Shown: positions 43,494-56,175, numbered from the stretch's first letter. The stretch is 64,000 nt of DNA from Jiangella sp. DSM 45060 (GCF_900105175.1 NZ_LT629771.1:7274622-7338621), one strand, 5' to 3'. Numbers and translations are program-made. The notes: a model not told the origin generated them from the letters alone.

Positions 43494-44843
43494 ATGAACC
43501 TGCGTCACCGTGGCGCCGCGCTGGTCGCGGCGGGCGCCGTCGTCACCGCCGTTCTCGCTGCCTGCAGCAGCGAACGGACCGGCCAGGACGAGACCGCGGC
43601 CGACGACGCCGCGGTCGCCGCCGCCGAGGAGGCCGCGCTCGCGGCCGCCGGCGGCGAGGAGCTCGGCGGCAGCGTGACGATGCTCGGCGTGCTGGGCGGC
43701 GAGGAGCTCGACGCGTTCCTCGGCGTCGTCGCGCCGTTCGAGGACGCCACCGGCATCGAGGTGCGCTACGAGGGCACCCGCGACTTCGCCGCCGTCCTGC
43801 AGACCCGCGTCGACGGCGGCAACCCGCCCGACGTCGTCGCCACGCCGGCCATCGGCGAGATGGCGGCGCTGGCCGAGCAGGGCGCGCTCGTCGACCTCCG
43901 GACGGTGGTCGACGACGCTGTGCTCACCGCGAACTACCCGGCCAGCATGCTCGAGACCGGCACCGCCGGCGGCGAGCTGTTCGGCCTGTACAACACCGTC
44001 AACCTGGGCGGGCTGATCTGGTACGACCCGCAGCGCTACGACGGGCCGACCGACCCGGCCAGCTGGGACGAGTTGCAGGCCTGGGCCGCGGAGAAGGCGG
44101 CCGCGGGCGAGACGCCGTGGTGCGTCGGCCTGGAGAGCGGCGCCGCCAGCGGCTGGCCGGCCGCCGACTTCATCGACGAGATCCTGCTCCGCCAGGCCGG
44201 TCCGGAGTTCCACCGGGCCTGGCGCGACGGGGCCGAGCCGTGGACGTCGCCGCAGGTCAAGGAGGCCTACCAGACGTACGGGGAGATGATCGCCGACGGC
44301 ATGGTCTACGGCGGGACGACGACCGTGCTGAGCACCGACTTCTCCCAGGCCGCCAACCCGATGTTCGCGCCGGAGCCGGGCTGCTACCTGCTCCAGCAGG
44401 CGACGTTCATGGGCGGCATCATCGCCGACGCGTTCCCCGACCTCGAGCCGGGCGAGGACCTCGACTTCTTCGCCGCCCCCGACTTCAGCCCGGACTACCC
44501 GGGCATCCGGTCCTTCTCCGGTGAGATCCTTGGTCAGATCACCGACTCGCCGCAGGCCGCCGCGCTGACCCGCTACCTCGCCTCCACCGAGGCCGGGACG
44601 CTGATCGCGGCGACCGGGCGCTGGCTCTCGCCGAACGTGACGGTCGCCGCCGACGCCTACGAAGACCCGTTCCTGCGCCGCGCCCAGCATGTCCTGACCG
44701 AGGCCGAGGCGACGTACCCGCTCGGCAACTCGCAGATGCCGCAGTCGGAGGTGGACGCGTTCTGGCAGTCCGGGCTGGCGTTCGCGCAGAACCCGGCCGA
44801 CCTGGACGCGATCCTGCAGGGCATCGAGGACGCCCGGGGATGA
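43494..44843 (+). CDS. Carbohydrate ABC transporter substrate-binding lipoprotein
   Basis: 449 residues. A Sec/lipoprotein signal with lipobox LAAC, then a family-1-type extracellular solute-binding fold: VTMLGVLGGEELDAFLGVVAPF, the PPDVVATPAIGEMAALAEQGALVDL segment and the YNTVNLGGLIWYDPQRY hinge. Captures a sugar or oligosaccharide outside the cell for the two permeases encoded next. ATG 43494 follows a GAGGAG site. The coiled, Glu/Ala-rich spacer after the lipid anchor is longer than usual. Confidence 0.9.
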   Translation: MNLRHRGAALVAAGAVVTAVLAACSSERTGQDETAADDAAVAAAEEAALAAAGGEELGGSVTMLGVLGGEELDAFLGVVAPFEDATGIEVRYEGTRDFAAVLQTRVDGGNPPDVVATPAIGEMAALAEQGALVDLRTVVDDAVLTANYPASMLETGTAGGELFGLYNTVNLGGLIWYDPQRYDGPTDPASWDELQAWAAEKAAAGETPWCVGLESGAASGWPAADFIDEILLRQAGPEFHRAWRDGAEPWTSPQVKEAYQTYGEMIADGMVYGGTTTVLSTDFSQAANPMFAPEPGCYLLQQATFMGGIIADAFPDLEPGEDLDFFAAPDFSPDYPGIRSFSGEILGQITDSPQAAALTRYLASTEAGTLIAATGRWLSPNVTVAADAYEDPFLRRAQHVLTEAEATYPLGNSQMPQSEVDAFWQSGLAFAQNPADLDAILQGIEDARG

Positions 44844-45811
44844 TCGCCGATCGCATCGTCCTCACGCTGGCGGCGACGGCCGTGATCCTCGTCGGCGGCT
44901 GGGCCTACCTGCGCCTCGGCGACCGCGCGCTGGCGGCGCTGCCGCGCGGCGCGTACCGGCGGCTGGCGCCGTGGCTGTTCGCCGGGCCGGCGGTCGCGAT
45001 GGTGCTGCTGGCGCTGGCGTTCCCCGCCGTCGTCACCGTCGGGTGGAGCTTCGTCGACGACGGCGGCGGGTTCGCCGGCTTCGCGAACTACGCGCAGACG
45101 CTGTCCGACGAGGTCACCCGCGTCGCGCTGCGCAACACCGTCCTCTGGGTGGTGCTGCTGCCGACGCTCGCCGTGCTGGTCGGCCTGGCCATCGCGGTGC
45201 TGGCCGAGCGGGTCCGGTACGGCGCGCTGGTCAAGGCCGCGCTGTTCCTGCCGATCGCGATCTCGGCCGTCGCGGCCGGAGTGATCTGGAGCTTCATGTA
45301 CGACTACCAGCCGCCCGGCGCCGCGCAGACCGCGACGCTGAACGCCGTCGTCACGGCGCTCGGCGGTGAGCCGGTCGCGTGGATCGTCGACACGGCGACC
45401 AACAACTACGCGCTGATCGGGGCGACGCTGTGGACGCAGGCCGGGTTCGCGATGGTGATCTTCGGGGCGGCACTGCGCGCGGTGCCGGACGAGCTGCTGG
45501 AGGCGGCCCGGCTGGACGGCGCGTCGGAGTGGAAGGCGTTCCGGCACGTGACGCTGCCGTTCCTGGCGCCGACGGTGGTGGTCGTGGCCACGACGATGAC
45601 GGTGACCGCGCTGAAGGCGTTCGACATCGTCTACGTGATGACCAACGGGAACTACGGCACCGACGTGCTGTCGACGGTCATGTACCGGGCGCTGTTCACG
45701 GCGAAGGACAACGGGCTGGCCGGGGCGGTCGCGACGATCCTCATGCTCACGGTCGTGCCGATCATGGTCCTCAACGTGCGCCAGTTCCGGCGCGAGACGG
45801 GGGCCGCCTGA
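44840..45811 (+). CDS. Carbohydrate ABC transporter permease (MalF-like)
   Basis: 323 residues with about seven hydrophobic helices. The EAA loop EAARLDGASEWKAFRHVTLP marks the ATPase-contact site of the binding-protein-dependent transport family. The extra N-terminal helix pair (VILVGGWAYLRLG) is common in MalF-like subunits. Overlaps the binding-protein stop by 4 bp (ATGA). Confidence 0.9.
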   Translation: MIADRIVLTLAATAVILVGGWAYLRLGDRALAALPRGAYRRLAPWLFAGPAVAMVLLALAFPAVVTVGWSFVDDGGGFAGFANYAQTLSDEVTRVALRNTVLWVVLLPTLAVLVGLAIAVLAERVRYGALVKAALFLPIAISAVAAGVIWSFMYDYQPPGAAQTATLNAVVTALGGEPVAWIVDTATNNYALIGATLWTQAGFAMVIFGAALRAVPDELLEAARLDGASEWKAFRHVTLPFLAPTVVVVATTMTVTALKAFDIVYVMTNGNYGTDVLSTVMYRALFTAKDNGLAGAVATILMLTVVPIMVLNVRQFRRETGAA

Positions 45812-46647
45812 TGGCGGCGCTGCGGCGGATCCCGCTGCACGTGGTCGTCATCGCGGTGGCGGTGATCTGGACGGTCCCGCTGCTCGGCCTGGTGGTCAGC
45901 GCGTTCCGGCCGTCCTGGGCGGTGCTGTCGTCGGGGTGGTGGGAGTCGTTCGCGCTGCCCGGCGACTACACGCTGGAGAACTACCAGCGGGTGCTGGACC
46001 GCGACGGCATGGCGCTGAGCCTGTTCAACAGCCTCGCGGTGGTGGTGCCGGCGACGGTGCTGACGCTGGCGATCGGCGCGGCCGCGGCGTACGCGCTGGC
46101 CGGGATGCGGTTCCGGCTGCGCAGCGCGGTGCTGCTGACGATCGTCGCGCTGATCATCGTGCCGATCCAGATCACGCTGGTGCCGCTGCTGAAGGTGTTC
46201 AACACGCTCGACCTCACCGGCAGCTTCCTCGGCATCTGGCTGGTGCACCTGGGCTTCGGGCTGCCGTTCGCGGTGTACCTGCTGCACAACTTCTTCGCCG
46301 CGATCCCGCGCGAGCTGTTCGAGGCGGCCGAGATGGACGGCGCCGGCCGCGGCCAGATCTTCTTCTCCATCGTGCTGCCGGTGGCCCGGCCGGCCCTGGC
46401 CGCGCTGGCCATCTTCGACTTCGTGTGGACGTGGAACGACCTGCTGGTCGCGCTGATCTTTCTCGGCGGCTTCCGCGACGTCGCACCGATGACCGTCGCG
46501 GTGTCGCAGCTGGTCGCCTCGCGCGGCGACGGCTGGGAGATCCTCACGTCCGCCGCCGTGCTCTCCGTGCTGGTGCCGATGGGCGTGTTCGTCGCGCTGC
46601 AACGGCACTTCGTCCGCGGCCTGCTGGCCGGTGTCTCGAAAGGATGA
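45811..46647 (+). CDS. Carbohydrate ABC transporter permease (MalG-like)
   Basis: 278 residues, six hydrophobic helices, EAA loop FEAAEMDGAGRGQIFFSIVLP. Pairs with the preceding permease. ATG 45811 overlaps the upstream stop by one base (TGATG); the frame is open upstream but inside the first permease. No ATPase gene is present in the cluster, so a shared, unlinked sugar ATPase of the MsiK type is needed, as in streptomycetes. Confidence 0.9.
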   Translation: MAALRRIPLHVVVIAVAVIWTVPLLGLVVSAFRPSWAVLSSGWWESFALPGDYTLENYQRVLDRDGMALSLFNSLAVVVPATVLTLAIGAAAAYALAGMRFRLRSAVLLTIVALIIVPIQITLVPLLKVFNTLDLTGSFLGIWLVHLGFGLPFAVYLLHNFFAAIPRELFEAAEMDGAGRGQIFFSIVLPVARPALAALAIFDFVWTWNDLLVALIFLGGFRDVAPMTVAVSQLVASRGDGWEILTSAAVLSVLVPMGVFVALQRHFVRGLLAGVSKG

Positions 46648-46655
46648 CCTGACCC

Positions 46656-49539
<2,884 letters not shown>

Positions 49540-49553
<14 letters not shown>

Positions 49554-50688
49554 CATCAAGGCGGCCGGGCTGCGCGGCGCCACCCCGAAGGGCGGCTGGG
49601 CACGTGAGCTGGACCCCGACGACAACGTCCACACGCTGGTCGCCGTGCACACCGACGAGGGGGTCGTCGGCATCGGCAGCGTGTTCTCCAGCGAGGCGCT
49701 GGTGCGGGCGGCGCTGGACCAGCTGCGTCCGCTGGCCGTCGGCACCGACCCGCGCGAGCCGGACCGCGTCAGCCAGACCCTGCACGAGCACACGTTCTGG
49801 CTCGGCCGCGGCGGCGCCGTCACGCACGCCGTCAGCGGCATCGACATCGCGCTGTGGGACATCCTCGGCCAGGTCGCCGGGCTGCCGGTGAGCACGCTGC
49901 TGGGCGGGCGGTACCGCGAGCGGGTCCGGCCGTACGCGTCGGTGCTGATGGACGACCCGCCGGTGCTCAAGGACGACCTCGCCCGGCTGGTGGCGCTCGG
50001 CTTCACCGCGTTCAAGATCGGCTGGGGCTCGTTCGGCCGGGCGAGCGACGCCGTCGACGAGGAGATCGTGCGGGCCGCCCGCGAGACCGTCGGGCCGGAC
50101 GCCCTGCTGGCCGTCGACGCCGGCGGGTCGGACGCGTTCTGGTCGCGCGGGCTGTCCTGGGCGGTGCGGACGACGGACATGCTGGCCGGCTACGACGTCG
50201 CCTGGTTCGAGGAGGCGCTGCGCCCGGACGACGTCGACGGGTTCGCCGCGCTGCGGCGGCGCTCGCGCGTCCCGATCTCCGGCGGCGAGGTCCTGACCCG
50301 GCGGCAGGACTTCCACCGCTTCCTCACCGCGGGCGCGTTCGACATCGTCCAGCCCGACACCACCAAGGGCGGCGGGCTGTCGGAGTCGCGCCGGGTGGCC
50401 TGGCTCGCGGCCGAGTTCGGCGTCGCGTTCATCCCGCACGGCTGGAACACCGCCGTCGGCCTCGCCGCCGACCTGCACCTGGCCGCGGCGCTGCCCGGCA
50501 CCGAGCTGGTCGAGTACAAGACCGGGTCGGCCTACATCGACGAGCTGGCCGCGGGCGGTTTCGCGCTGGACGCCGACGGCCTGCTGCCGGTGCCGTCGAC
50601 GCCGGGGCTGGGGCTGCGGCTGGACCCGGACGCGCTGGACCGGTACGCGCCGGGCAACACCCTGCTCACCCCGGAGCCCGGCCGATGA
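49540..50688 (+). CDS. Enolase-superfamily (mandelate racemase/muconate lactonizing type) enzyme
   Basis: 382 residues, probably a sugar-acid dehydratase or racemase. Metal ligands Asp193 (AVDAGGS), Glu224 (WFEEAL) and Glu250 (SGGEVL) are all present, and a general-base His300 (PHGWNT) is in place. The KxK catalytic pair is reduced to one Lys159 (FKIGWG), so chemistry should be His-driven as in rhamnonate/galactonate-type dehydratases. ATG 49540 has a GGAGAGGG site; it overlaps the upstream gene by 14 bp. Works on the same compound as the neighbouring importer and fusion protein by inference. Confidence 0.88.
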
Positions 50689-51989
50689 CCGCCGTCGCGC
50701 TGCCGGCCGTGCTGGGCGGCTCGCCGGTCGTGACGGCCGCGAACGACCCGGTCTGGCCTGAGGTGAGCGGCGTCGAGAGCGCCTTCCTCGCCGAGGTGAC
50801 CGAAGGTGGGCAGTGGGTCGGCTACGCGAACCATCCGGCGAAGTGGCGGGCGGTGCTCGAGCAGGTGGTCGCCGACACCACCGGCTACCGCTACGGCGTC
50901 GGCCAGCCCAACGGCACGCTGGCGATCGCGAGCGGGCTGCGGGCGCAGCTGCTCGCGCGCGGGGCGTCCTGGGCGCGCGGCCGCGACGAGGTGCTGGTCG
51001 CCGACCTCACGCACGCGTCGGCGCACCACGGCGTGACGCTCGGGGTGGCGGCCCAGCTCGGCCGGGCGCCGCGGCTGGTGCCGGTCCCCGCCAAGCTGGA
51101 CGCGACGATGGACGAGGACGTGGTGGCGTCCTACCTCGCTTCCCACGCCGATCGCGTGCTGGCCGTCGTCCCCGCGACGATGTACGGCAACTTCGGCGCG
51201 ATCGACCGGTTCGCCGCGCTGGGCCGCGAGCACGACGTCGTCGTCCACCACGACAACGCGCTGGGCGGCGCGGCCCGCTACGACGGCGACGGTGCCCCGA
51301 CGGCGTCGCTGTCCGGCCAGGGCGGCGGCAAGGCGGCGCCGTCCTGCGAGGGCGGGCTGACACTGACCGACGACCCCGAGCTGGCCGCGCTCATGCGGGC
51401 CGACACCGACTGCGGCACCGGCCCCGGCCGGCTCGACCCGATCCCGTACGCCGAGGTCGGCCCGATGATGGCCGGCAACCAGCGGATGGGTGAGCAGCCG
51501 GCCGCGTTGCTGCTGGTGCAGTGGCTGCGGGCGCTGCACGCCCGGCTGGTGATGCGCGAGAACCGCCGCTTGATCCGGCTGCTGATCGACGACTCCTCGG
51601 TGTTCCCGGAGCCGGTGCTGTGGAACCCGCCGCCGGACGCCGAGTACCCGCCGTTCTTCGCGCTGTACCTGTCCTGCACCGACGCGCTGGAGTCGTCGCT
51701 CGGGCTGACGCCGAAGGACCTGCGGGTGACGCTGGCCGCCGAGGGCATCTGGGCCGAGGCCGGGTTCACGCCGACCCACCTGGACCCGGCGTGGCGGCAG
51801 TGGGCCGACGGCGTGCCGCTGTCGTACGAGCTGTCGGCGCGGGTGGTCGAGCGGGCGGTGTTCGTGCACACCAAGTTCCTGCGCGACCCGCGGTTCCCGG
51901 ACGTGCTGGCCGAGATCTTCCGCCGGGTCGTCGCGCACCGGGATCGGCTGCGCGGCATCGGGGAGGGGCGTCCGGAACCGGTGTGGTGA
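50685..51989 (+). CDS. DegT/DnrJ/EryC1/StrS-type PLP-dependent aminotransferase
   Basis: 434 residues of the fold-type-I PLP aminotransferase group that acts on keto sugars. The PLP-binding lysine is Lys216 in SGQGGGKAAPSCEGG, corresponding to the family GK-x(4)-GEGG loop with Cys replacing Gly before the Glu. VVHHDNALGG supplies the pyridine-binding Asp. Coupled (ATGA) to the enolase-type gene. Could form or remove an amino sugar; the direction in a catabolic cluster is unclear. Confidence 0.82.
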   Translation: MTAVALPAVLGGSPVVTAANDPVWPEVSGVESAFLAEVTEGGQWVGYANHPAKWRAVLEQVVADTTGYRYGVGQPNGTLAIASGLRAQLLARGASWARGRDEVLVADLTHASAHHGVTLGVAAQLGRAPRLVPVPAKLDATMDEDVVASYLASHADRVLAVVPATMYGNFGAIDRFAALGREHDVVVHHDNALGGAARYDGDGAPTASLSGQGGGKAAPSCEGGLTLTDDPELAALMRADTDCGTGPGRLDPIPYAEVGPMMAGNQRMGEQPAALLLVQWLRALHARLVMRENRRLIRLLIDDSSVFPEPVLWNPPPDAEYPPFFALYLSCTDALESSLGLTPKDLRVTLAAEGIWAEAGFTPTHLDPAWRQWADGVPLSYELSARVVERAVFVHTKFLRDPRFPDVLAEIFRRVVAHRDRLRGIGEGRPEPVW

Positions 51990-52118
51990 GCGGCTACCCG
52001 GGCGGCCTCGGCCTTCTCGGCCGTCCGCCGGGTAGCCGCCGGGCGGCCTCGGCCATCCGCCCGGGTAGCCGCCGGGCGGCTTCGGCCGCCTCGGCCGTCC
52101 GCCCGCGCCGAGCGAGTC

Positions 52119-52166
52119 TGTCGGTGCCCGCCCGTAGGGTGGGCACCCTCCCTTGAGGGGCGGGCC
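52119..52166 (-). repeat. Dispersed intergenic repeat, copy R4 (inverted)
   Basis: On the minus strand it reads GGCCCGCCCC at the start, then CCACCCTACGGGCGGGCACC and GACA, matching the R2/R3 core. It lies in the gap between the convergent DegT (stop 51989) and TfoX-like (stop 52179) genes. Just before it, 51996-52110 carries a degenerate GGGTAGCCGCCGGGCGGC duplication. Confidence 0.75.
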
Positions 52167-52178
52167 ATACCTACCTCG

Positions 52179-52526
52179 CTACCGCGACGGCTTCGGCGGC
52201 TTCGGCGGGAGCGAGCCGGCGAGGGCGGCGCCGCGGCCGACCCAGCGGCGCAGGTCGTCGTCCTCGGCCAGGGCGGCGGCGTCGACCACCAGCCAGCCCC
52301 TCATCGGCCGCCCGGTCAGGTCGAACGGCTTCGCGCCGGGCTCGCCGAGCGCCGCCTCGTGTTCGTCGGCGGGCAGCCGGACCATGAGGTCGTCGTGGTG
52401 GACGCCGCAGGCCAGGTTGCCGTTGACCAGGAACGCGAGGCCGCCGAACATGCGCTTCTCGGTGACGTCGAGGCGCTCGGCGACGAGGTCGCGGATGCGG
52501 GCGGCCAGCCCTTCGTCGTAGGCCAT
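52179..52526 (-). CDS. TfoX/Sxy N-terminal-like domain protein
   Basis: 115 residues. The pattern YDEGLAARIRDLVAERLDVTEKRMFGGLAFLVNGNLACGVH, then LMVRLP and the FDLTGRPMRGWLVV segment is the TfoX N-terminal domain. In Haemophilus TfoX governs competence, but single-domain actinobacterial versions are of unknown function. ATG 52526 was chosen over GTG 52532. The C-terminus (PPKPPKPSR) is a short Pro/Lys tail. Confidence 0.82.
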   Translation of the reverse strand: MAYDEGLAARIRDLVAERLDVTEKRMFGGLAFLVNGNLACGVHHDDLMVRLPADEHEAALGEPGAKPFDLTGRPMRGWLVVDAAALAEDDDLRRWVGRGAALAGSLPPKPPKPSR

Positions 52527-52635
52527 GCCCACAGACTGCCACCGGAGCGGCGCGGCGGTCGCAGGGCGCTGATCCTGGAAAGGTCTTCCAGGCGATGCCG
52601 CCCAGCATGAGCGGTTTCAGAGGATGACGGACGCA

Positions 52636-52664
52636 TTGACATGAAACGTCGTTCTCTGTTGCAT
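52636..52664 (+). promoter_or_regulatory. Candidate sigma-70-type promoter
   Basis: TTGACA (52636-52641), a perfect -35 match, is followed 17 bases later by TTGCAT, a poor -10 candidate. It lies 28 bp before the start of the secreted beta-propeller gene at 52692, in an unusually AT-rich patch for this DNA. Confidence 0.4.
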
Positions 52665-52691
52665 GGCGGGCACCCCGACCGAGGAGGTTCG

Positions 52692-54617
52692 ATGTCGCTC
52701 CGAGCTCTCCGCCGACGGCCCGTGGTCGCCGCCGTCGCCCTGATCCTGCCGTTCCTCATCCCCGCCGCGGTGCAACAGGCCGCCGCAGAGAACGTCGCGC
52801 CGGAACCCGTCGCGGCGCTGCCCAACCCGTCGTTCGAGGAGCTGGACGGCGACCGCCCGGCCCAGTGGATCCTCGACGAGACCCGCGCCCAGACGCTCGC
52901 CGTCGTCGACACCGCCCGGACCGGCGAGCGGGCCGTCGAGATCACCAACCCCAGTGGCCAGGCGATCGCGCTGCGCAGCACGCCGGTGACGACCCGGCCG
53001 GGCGCAACCGTCACCGGGTCGGTCTGGTACCGCAGCGTGAGCGGCACCGCCGCCTGGTTCTACCTCGAGTTCTGGAACGCGGCCGGAACCCGCATCACCG
53101 AGCGCCACGTCATGCCCGCCCCCGCCGCCGACTGGACCCAGACGACGGTGTCGGCCACGGCGCCGAACGGCACGGTCGCCGCCACCGTGCTGCTGTACGG
53201 ATCGTCCACGACGACTGGCGTGAGCCTCGCCGACGACGCCGCGCTCGATACCGGCTACGCGCCGCCCGACCCCGACATCGGCACGCAGGTGCAGCTCTTC
53301 CACGACCTCGACCGCGTCGCGTCGATGGATCAGGTGGGCCGGGTGGTGCACGAGGCCGAGACGACGGAGCAGCCGCTCATCACTCCGACCGAGCCGTGGG
53401 AGTCGGACAACGTCTACGTGTACGGCACCGCCATCGTCGACGACGGCGTCCACAAGCTCTGGTATCACGCGTACAACCGCGAGATCGGCGACTACTTCAC
53501 CCTCTACGCGACGTCGCCCGACGGCCGCACCTGGACGAAGCCGTCGCTCGGGCTGGTCGAGTACGACGGCTCGACGGACAACAACATCGTCGGCACCATG
53601 CACAGCCCGACGGTGATCAAGGACGCGGCCGACCCCGACCCGGACCGCCGCTACAAGATGCTCGCGTTCGAGTACGGCCCCGATCGCGGCTACACCGTCT
53701 ACTTCTCGCCCGACGGGCTGCGGTGGACGCCGTGCGACTGCAACCCGGTCGACGACGGCGCGGACGTCGCGAACATGTTCCACGACCCGAACACCGGCCT
53801 GTACACGGTGACGTGGAAGCAGCCGCACACCGACGGCCGGCGGGCGGTGTTCCTGTCGACCAGCAGCGACTTCGAGACCTGGACCGAGCCGGAGCTGATC
53901 TTCGAGGCCGACGAGCGCGACCAGCAGCAGGCCGTCGGCAACGGGCTGGAGAACGCGCAGGTCTACGGCATGCCGGTGGTGCCGTACGAGGGCCGTTACG
54001 TGGGCTTCCCGTGGATGTACTCCTACGCCGGGGCGGGCGAGGCGGGCACCGCCGGCGACGGGCCGATCGACGTCCAGCTGGCCTTCAGCGACGACCTGCG
54101 CGCCTGGCAGCGCGACGACCGCCGCCCGGTGATCCCGCGCGGGGTGCCCGGATCGTGGGACTACGGCATGGTGTTCACGTCCAGCGGGCTGATCGAGTCC
54201 GGCGACGAGCTGCTGCTCTACTACGGCGCGTGGAACGGCTGGCACGGCACCACCGACCGGCAGGCCGCCGTCGGGCTGGCACGGTGGCGCCGCGACGGGT
54301 TCGCCTCGCTGGTCAACGGCGGCGACCGGCCCGGCACGGTCACCACGACGCCGTTCGTGGTGACCGGCGACGAACTGCGGCTCAACGCCGCGCTGGACAA
54401 GCGCGGCTCGCTGCGGGTGGAGGTCCTGGACGAGAACGGTGTGCCGATCCCCGGGTTCGGCGCCGACCAGGCCCGCCCGATCATCGGCGACCGCGTCGAT
54501 CACCTGGCCCGCTGGCGGGTCGGGGTGTGGCCCGATCTCGAGGGCCGCACGGTGTCGCTGCGCTTCCACCTCGACGGCGGCGACCTGTACTCGTACCGCC
54601 AGCAGGACGCCGGCTGA
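52692..54617 (+). CDS. Secreted GH32/GH43-like beta-propeller protein with N-terminal beta-sandwich
   Basis: 641 residues. ATG 52692 (GAGGAGG upstream) gives a signal peptide ending near AAAEN. Residues about 55-190 form a carbohydrate-binding-like sandwich (NPSFEELDGDRP, GSVWYRSVSG). Residues about 200-540 are a five-bladed propeller of the GH32/43/62/68 type: WYHAYNREIGDYFTLYATSPDGRTW, YFSPDGLRWT, YTVTWKQPHTDGRR and LSTSSDFETWTEPEL. The C-terminal segment may be a small beta domain. Likely binds or cleaves an extracellular polysaccharide, feeding sugars to the nearby importer; the exact activity is not assignable. Confidence 0.75.
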   Translation: MSLRALRRRPVVAAVALILPFLIPAAVQQAAAENVAPEPVAALPNPSFEELDGDRPAQWILDETRAQTLAVVDTARTGERAVEITNPSGQAIALRSTPVTTRPGATVTGSVWYRSVSGTAAWFYLEFWNAAGTRITERHVMPAPAADWTQTTVSATAPNGTVAATVLLYGSSTTTGVSLADDAALDTGYAPPDPDIGTQVQLFHDLDRVASMDQVGRVVHEAETTEQPLITPTEPWESDNVYVYGTAIVDDGVHKLWYHAYNREIGDYFTLYATSPDGRTWTKPSLGLVEYDGSTDNNIVGTMHSPTVIKDAADPDPDRRYKMLAFEYGPDRGYTVYFSPDGLRWTPCDCNPVDDGADVANMFHDPNTGLYTVTWKQPHTDGRRAVFLSTSSDFETWTEPELIFEADERDQQQAVGNGLENAQVYGMPVVPYEGRYVGFPWMYSYAGAGEAGTAGDGPIDVQLAFSDDLRAWQRDDRRPVIPRGVPGSWDYGMVFTSSGLIESGDELLLYYGAWNGWHGTTDRQAAVGLARWRRDGFASLVNGGDRPGTVTTTPFVVTGDELRLNAALDKRGSLRVEVLDENGVPIPGFGADQARPIIGDRVDHLARWRVGVWPDLEGRTVSLRFHLDGGDLYSYRQQDAG

Positions 54618-54622
54618 GCCTG

Positions 54623-54662
54623 GGGCGCGTCGTGGGCGCGGCCGGCCGCCCACGACGCGCCC
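54623..54662 (+). terminator. Perfect 16-bp hairpin terminator
   Basis: GGGCGCGTCGTGGGCG pairs perfectly with the downstream CGCCCACGACGCGCCC; the 8-nt loop is itself palindromic. It lies 5 bp after the beta-propeller stop and 14 bp before the next gene, separating two same-strand genes. Confidence 0.85.
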
Positions 54663-54676
54663 GATAGGTTCGGGTC

Positions 54677-55216
54677 ATGAGCAGGGTGTTGTGGCACGTG
54701 ACGATGTCGGTCGACGGTTTCATCGCCGGGCCGGAGCACGGCATGGACTGGGTGTTCGAGCAGCCGGCGCCGCCGGAGGCCTCGTCCGACGTCGCGCCGC
54801 GGGTCGGCGCCATCCTCAGCGGCCGGCACACCTACGACGTCGGGCAACGCGACGTCGGCAAGGGCAGCGGCGAGGCGTTCGAGGGCGCGTGGTCCGGCCC
54901 CGAGTTCGTGCTGACGACGCACCCGCCGGCCGAGCCGCTGCCGGCCGGGTCGCCGACGTTCCTGTCCGGCGACATCGGTGCCGCCGTGGCGACGGCGCGG
55001 GCCGCGGCCGGCGACGGCGACCTGCTGGTGCTCGGCGCCGACGTCGTGCTCCAGTGCGTCGAGGCCGGGCTGGTCGACGAACTGCTGGTGCACATCGCGC
55101 CGCTGCTCCTGGGCGACGGCGTCCGGCTCTACGGCGGGCCGGGCCGCGGCCGCGTCGACCTCGAACTCGTCGAGGCCACCGGGACGGTGCTGCGCTACCG
55201 GGTGCTCGGGACCTGA
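54677..55216 (+). CDS. Dihydrofolate reductase-like (RibD C-terminal domain) protein
   Basis: 179 residues of the RibD C-terminal/DHFR-like fold: MSVDGFIAGPEHGMDWVF at the N-terminus, GRHTYDVG, and the C-terminal VLGADVVLQCVEAGLVDELLVHIAPLLLGDG block typical of actinobacterial 'dihydrofolate reductase family' proteins. True folate reduction is not established for these. The stop overlaps the convergent AraC-family gene by 22 bp. Confidence 0.88.
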   Translation: MSRVLWHVTMSVDGFIAGPEHGMDWVFEQPAPPEASSDVAPRVGAILSGRHTYDVGQRDVGKGSGEAFEGAWSGPEFVLTTHPPAEPLPAGSPTFLSGDIGAAVATARAAAGDGDLLVLGADVVLQCVEAGLVDELLVHIAPLLLGDGVRLYGGPGRGRVDLELVEATGTVLRYRVLGT

Positions 55217-56175
55217 CCAGCTGGTAGGCCGCCGCGCTTGGCGGCGCCGGGCGGGAGGCCGACGACGCGCTTGAAGGCGCGGGCGAAGGCGGCCTCGGAG
55301 CGGTAGCCGAGCCGCCGCGCCAGCTGCGCCGCCGTGGCCTGCTCGGAGCGCAGCGCGTCGAGCGCGAGGTTCATCCGCCACGTCGTCAGGTACTGCATGA
55401 CCGGCTCGCCGACCACCTTGGTGAACCGGTCGGCGAACGCCGAGCGCGACATCGCCAGCTCGGCCGCGAGGCCGGCCACCGACCAGTCGCGGTCGGGCTG
55501 CTTGTGGATGAGTGAGATGGCCCGGCCGATCTGCTCGTCGTGCAGCGCGCCGAGCCAGCCGGTGCGGGCGGCGGGGTCGGTCTCGAGCCACGCCCGGATG
55601 GCCTGGATCACCAGGATGTCGCCGAGCCGGGTGATGACCTCCTCGCCGCCGGGCCGCAGGTGCTGCGCCTCGGCCGACATCAGCCGCAGCGTGCTGTGCA
55701 TCCACTCCTGCTGCGGTGACCCGCCGACGTCGACGTGGATGGTCTCGGGCAGCGCCTCGACGAGCTTGCGCGCGGCCGGGTGGTCGAACCGGACGGCGCC
55801 GCAGATCAGCGTGGTCGGGTCGCCGCCACCGCCGTGGCGGATGAGCTCGTACCGCTCGGTGGCGGTGACGCGTTCGAGGTCCATGACGTTCGGCGCGGGC
55901 GCGCCGGGCGCGCCGAGGATCAGGTGCCCGCGCCCGTGCGGGACCAGCGCCAGCTCGCCCGGGAGCAGTGCCCGCGGCGGCCCGTCCTCGGTCTGCAGCC
56001 AGGCCGGTCCCGACGTCACGATGTGGAACCAGATGTGGCCCGGCATCGCCGGCATCGTCATGCCCCAGGGGGCGCTCAGTTCGGAACGGCAGTAGAACGC
56101 GCCGTTCATGCGCATCTGGTGCAGCGCCTCGCCGATCGGGTCGGTGGGCGCCCAGAGGTCCGGCGTCGTCGTCAT
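55195..56175 (-). CDS. AraC-family regulator with cupin-like sensor
   Basis: 326 residues. The N-terminal AraC-binding-like cupin (GMTMPAMPGHIWFHIVTSGPAWLQTED, LVPHGRGHLI) is followed by a C-terminal double helix-turn-helix (SLIHKQPDRDWSVAGLAAELAMSRSAFADRFTKVVG, then LARRLGYRSEAAFARAFKRVVG). ATG 56175 is preferred; ATG 56205 is an in-frame alternative. It lies 143 bp from and divergent to an NmrA-like gene, which with the DUF1772 gene it probably controls. Confidence 0.9.
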   Translation of the reverse strand: MTTTPDLWAPTDPIGEALHQMRMNGAFYCRSELSAPWGMTMPAMPGHIWFHIVTSGPAWLQTEDGPPRALLPGELALVPHGRGHLILGAPGAPAPNVMDLERVTATERYELIRHGGGGDPTTLICGAVRFDHPAARKLVEALPETIHVDVGGSPQQEWMHSTLRLMSAEAQHLRPGGEEVITRLGDILVIQAIRAWLETDPAARTGWLGALHDEQIGRAISLIHKQPDRDWSVAGLAAELAMSRSAFADRFTKVVGEPVMQYLTTWRMNLALDALRSEQATAAQLARRLGYRSEAAFARAFKRVVGLPPGAAKRGGLPAGQVPSTR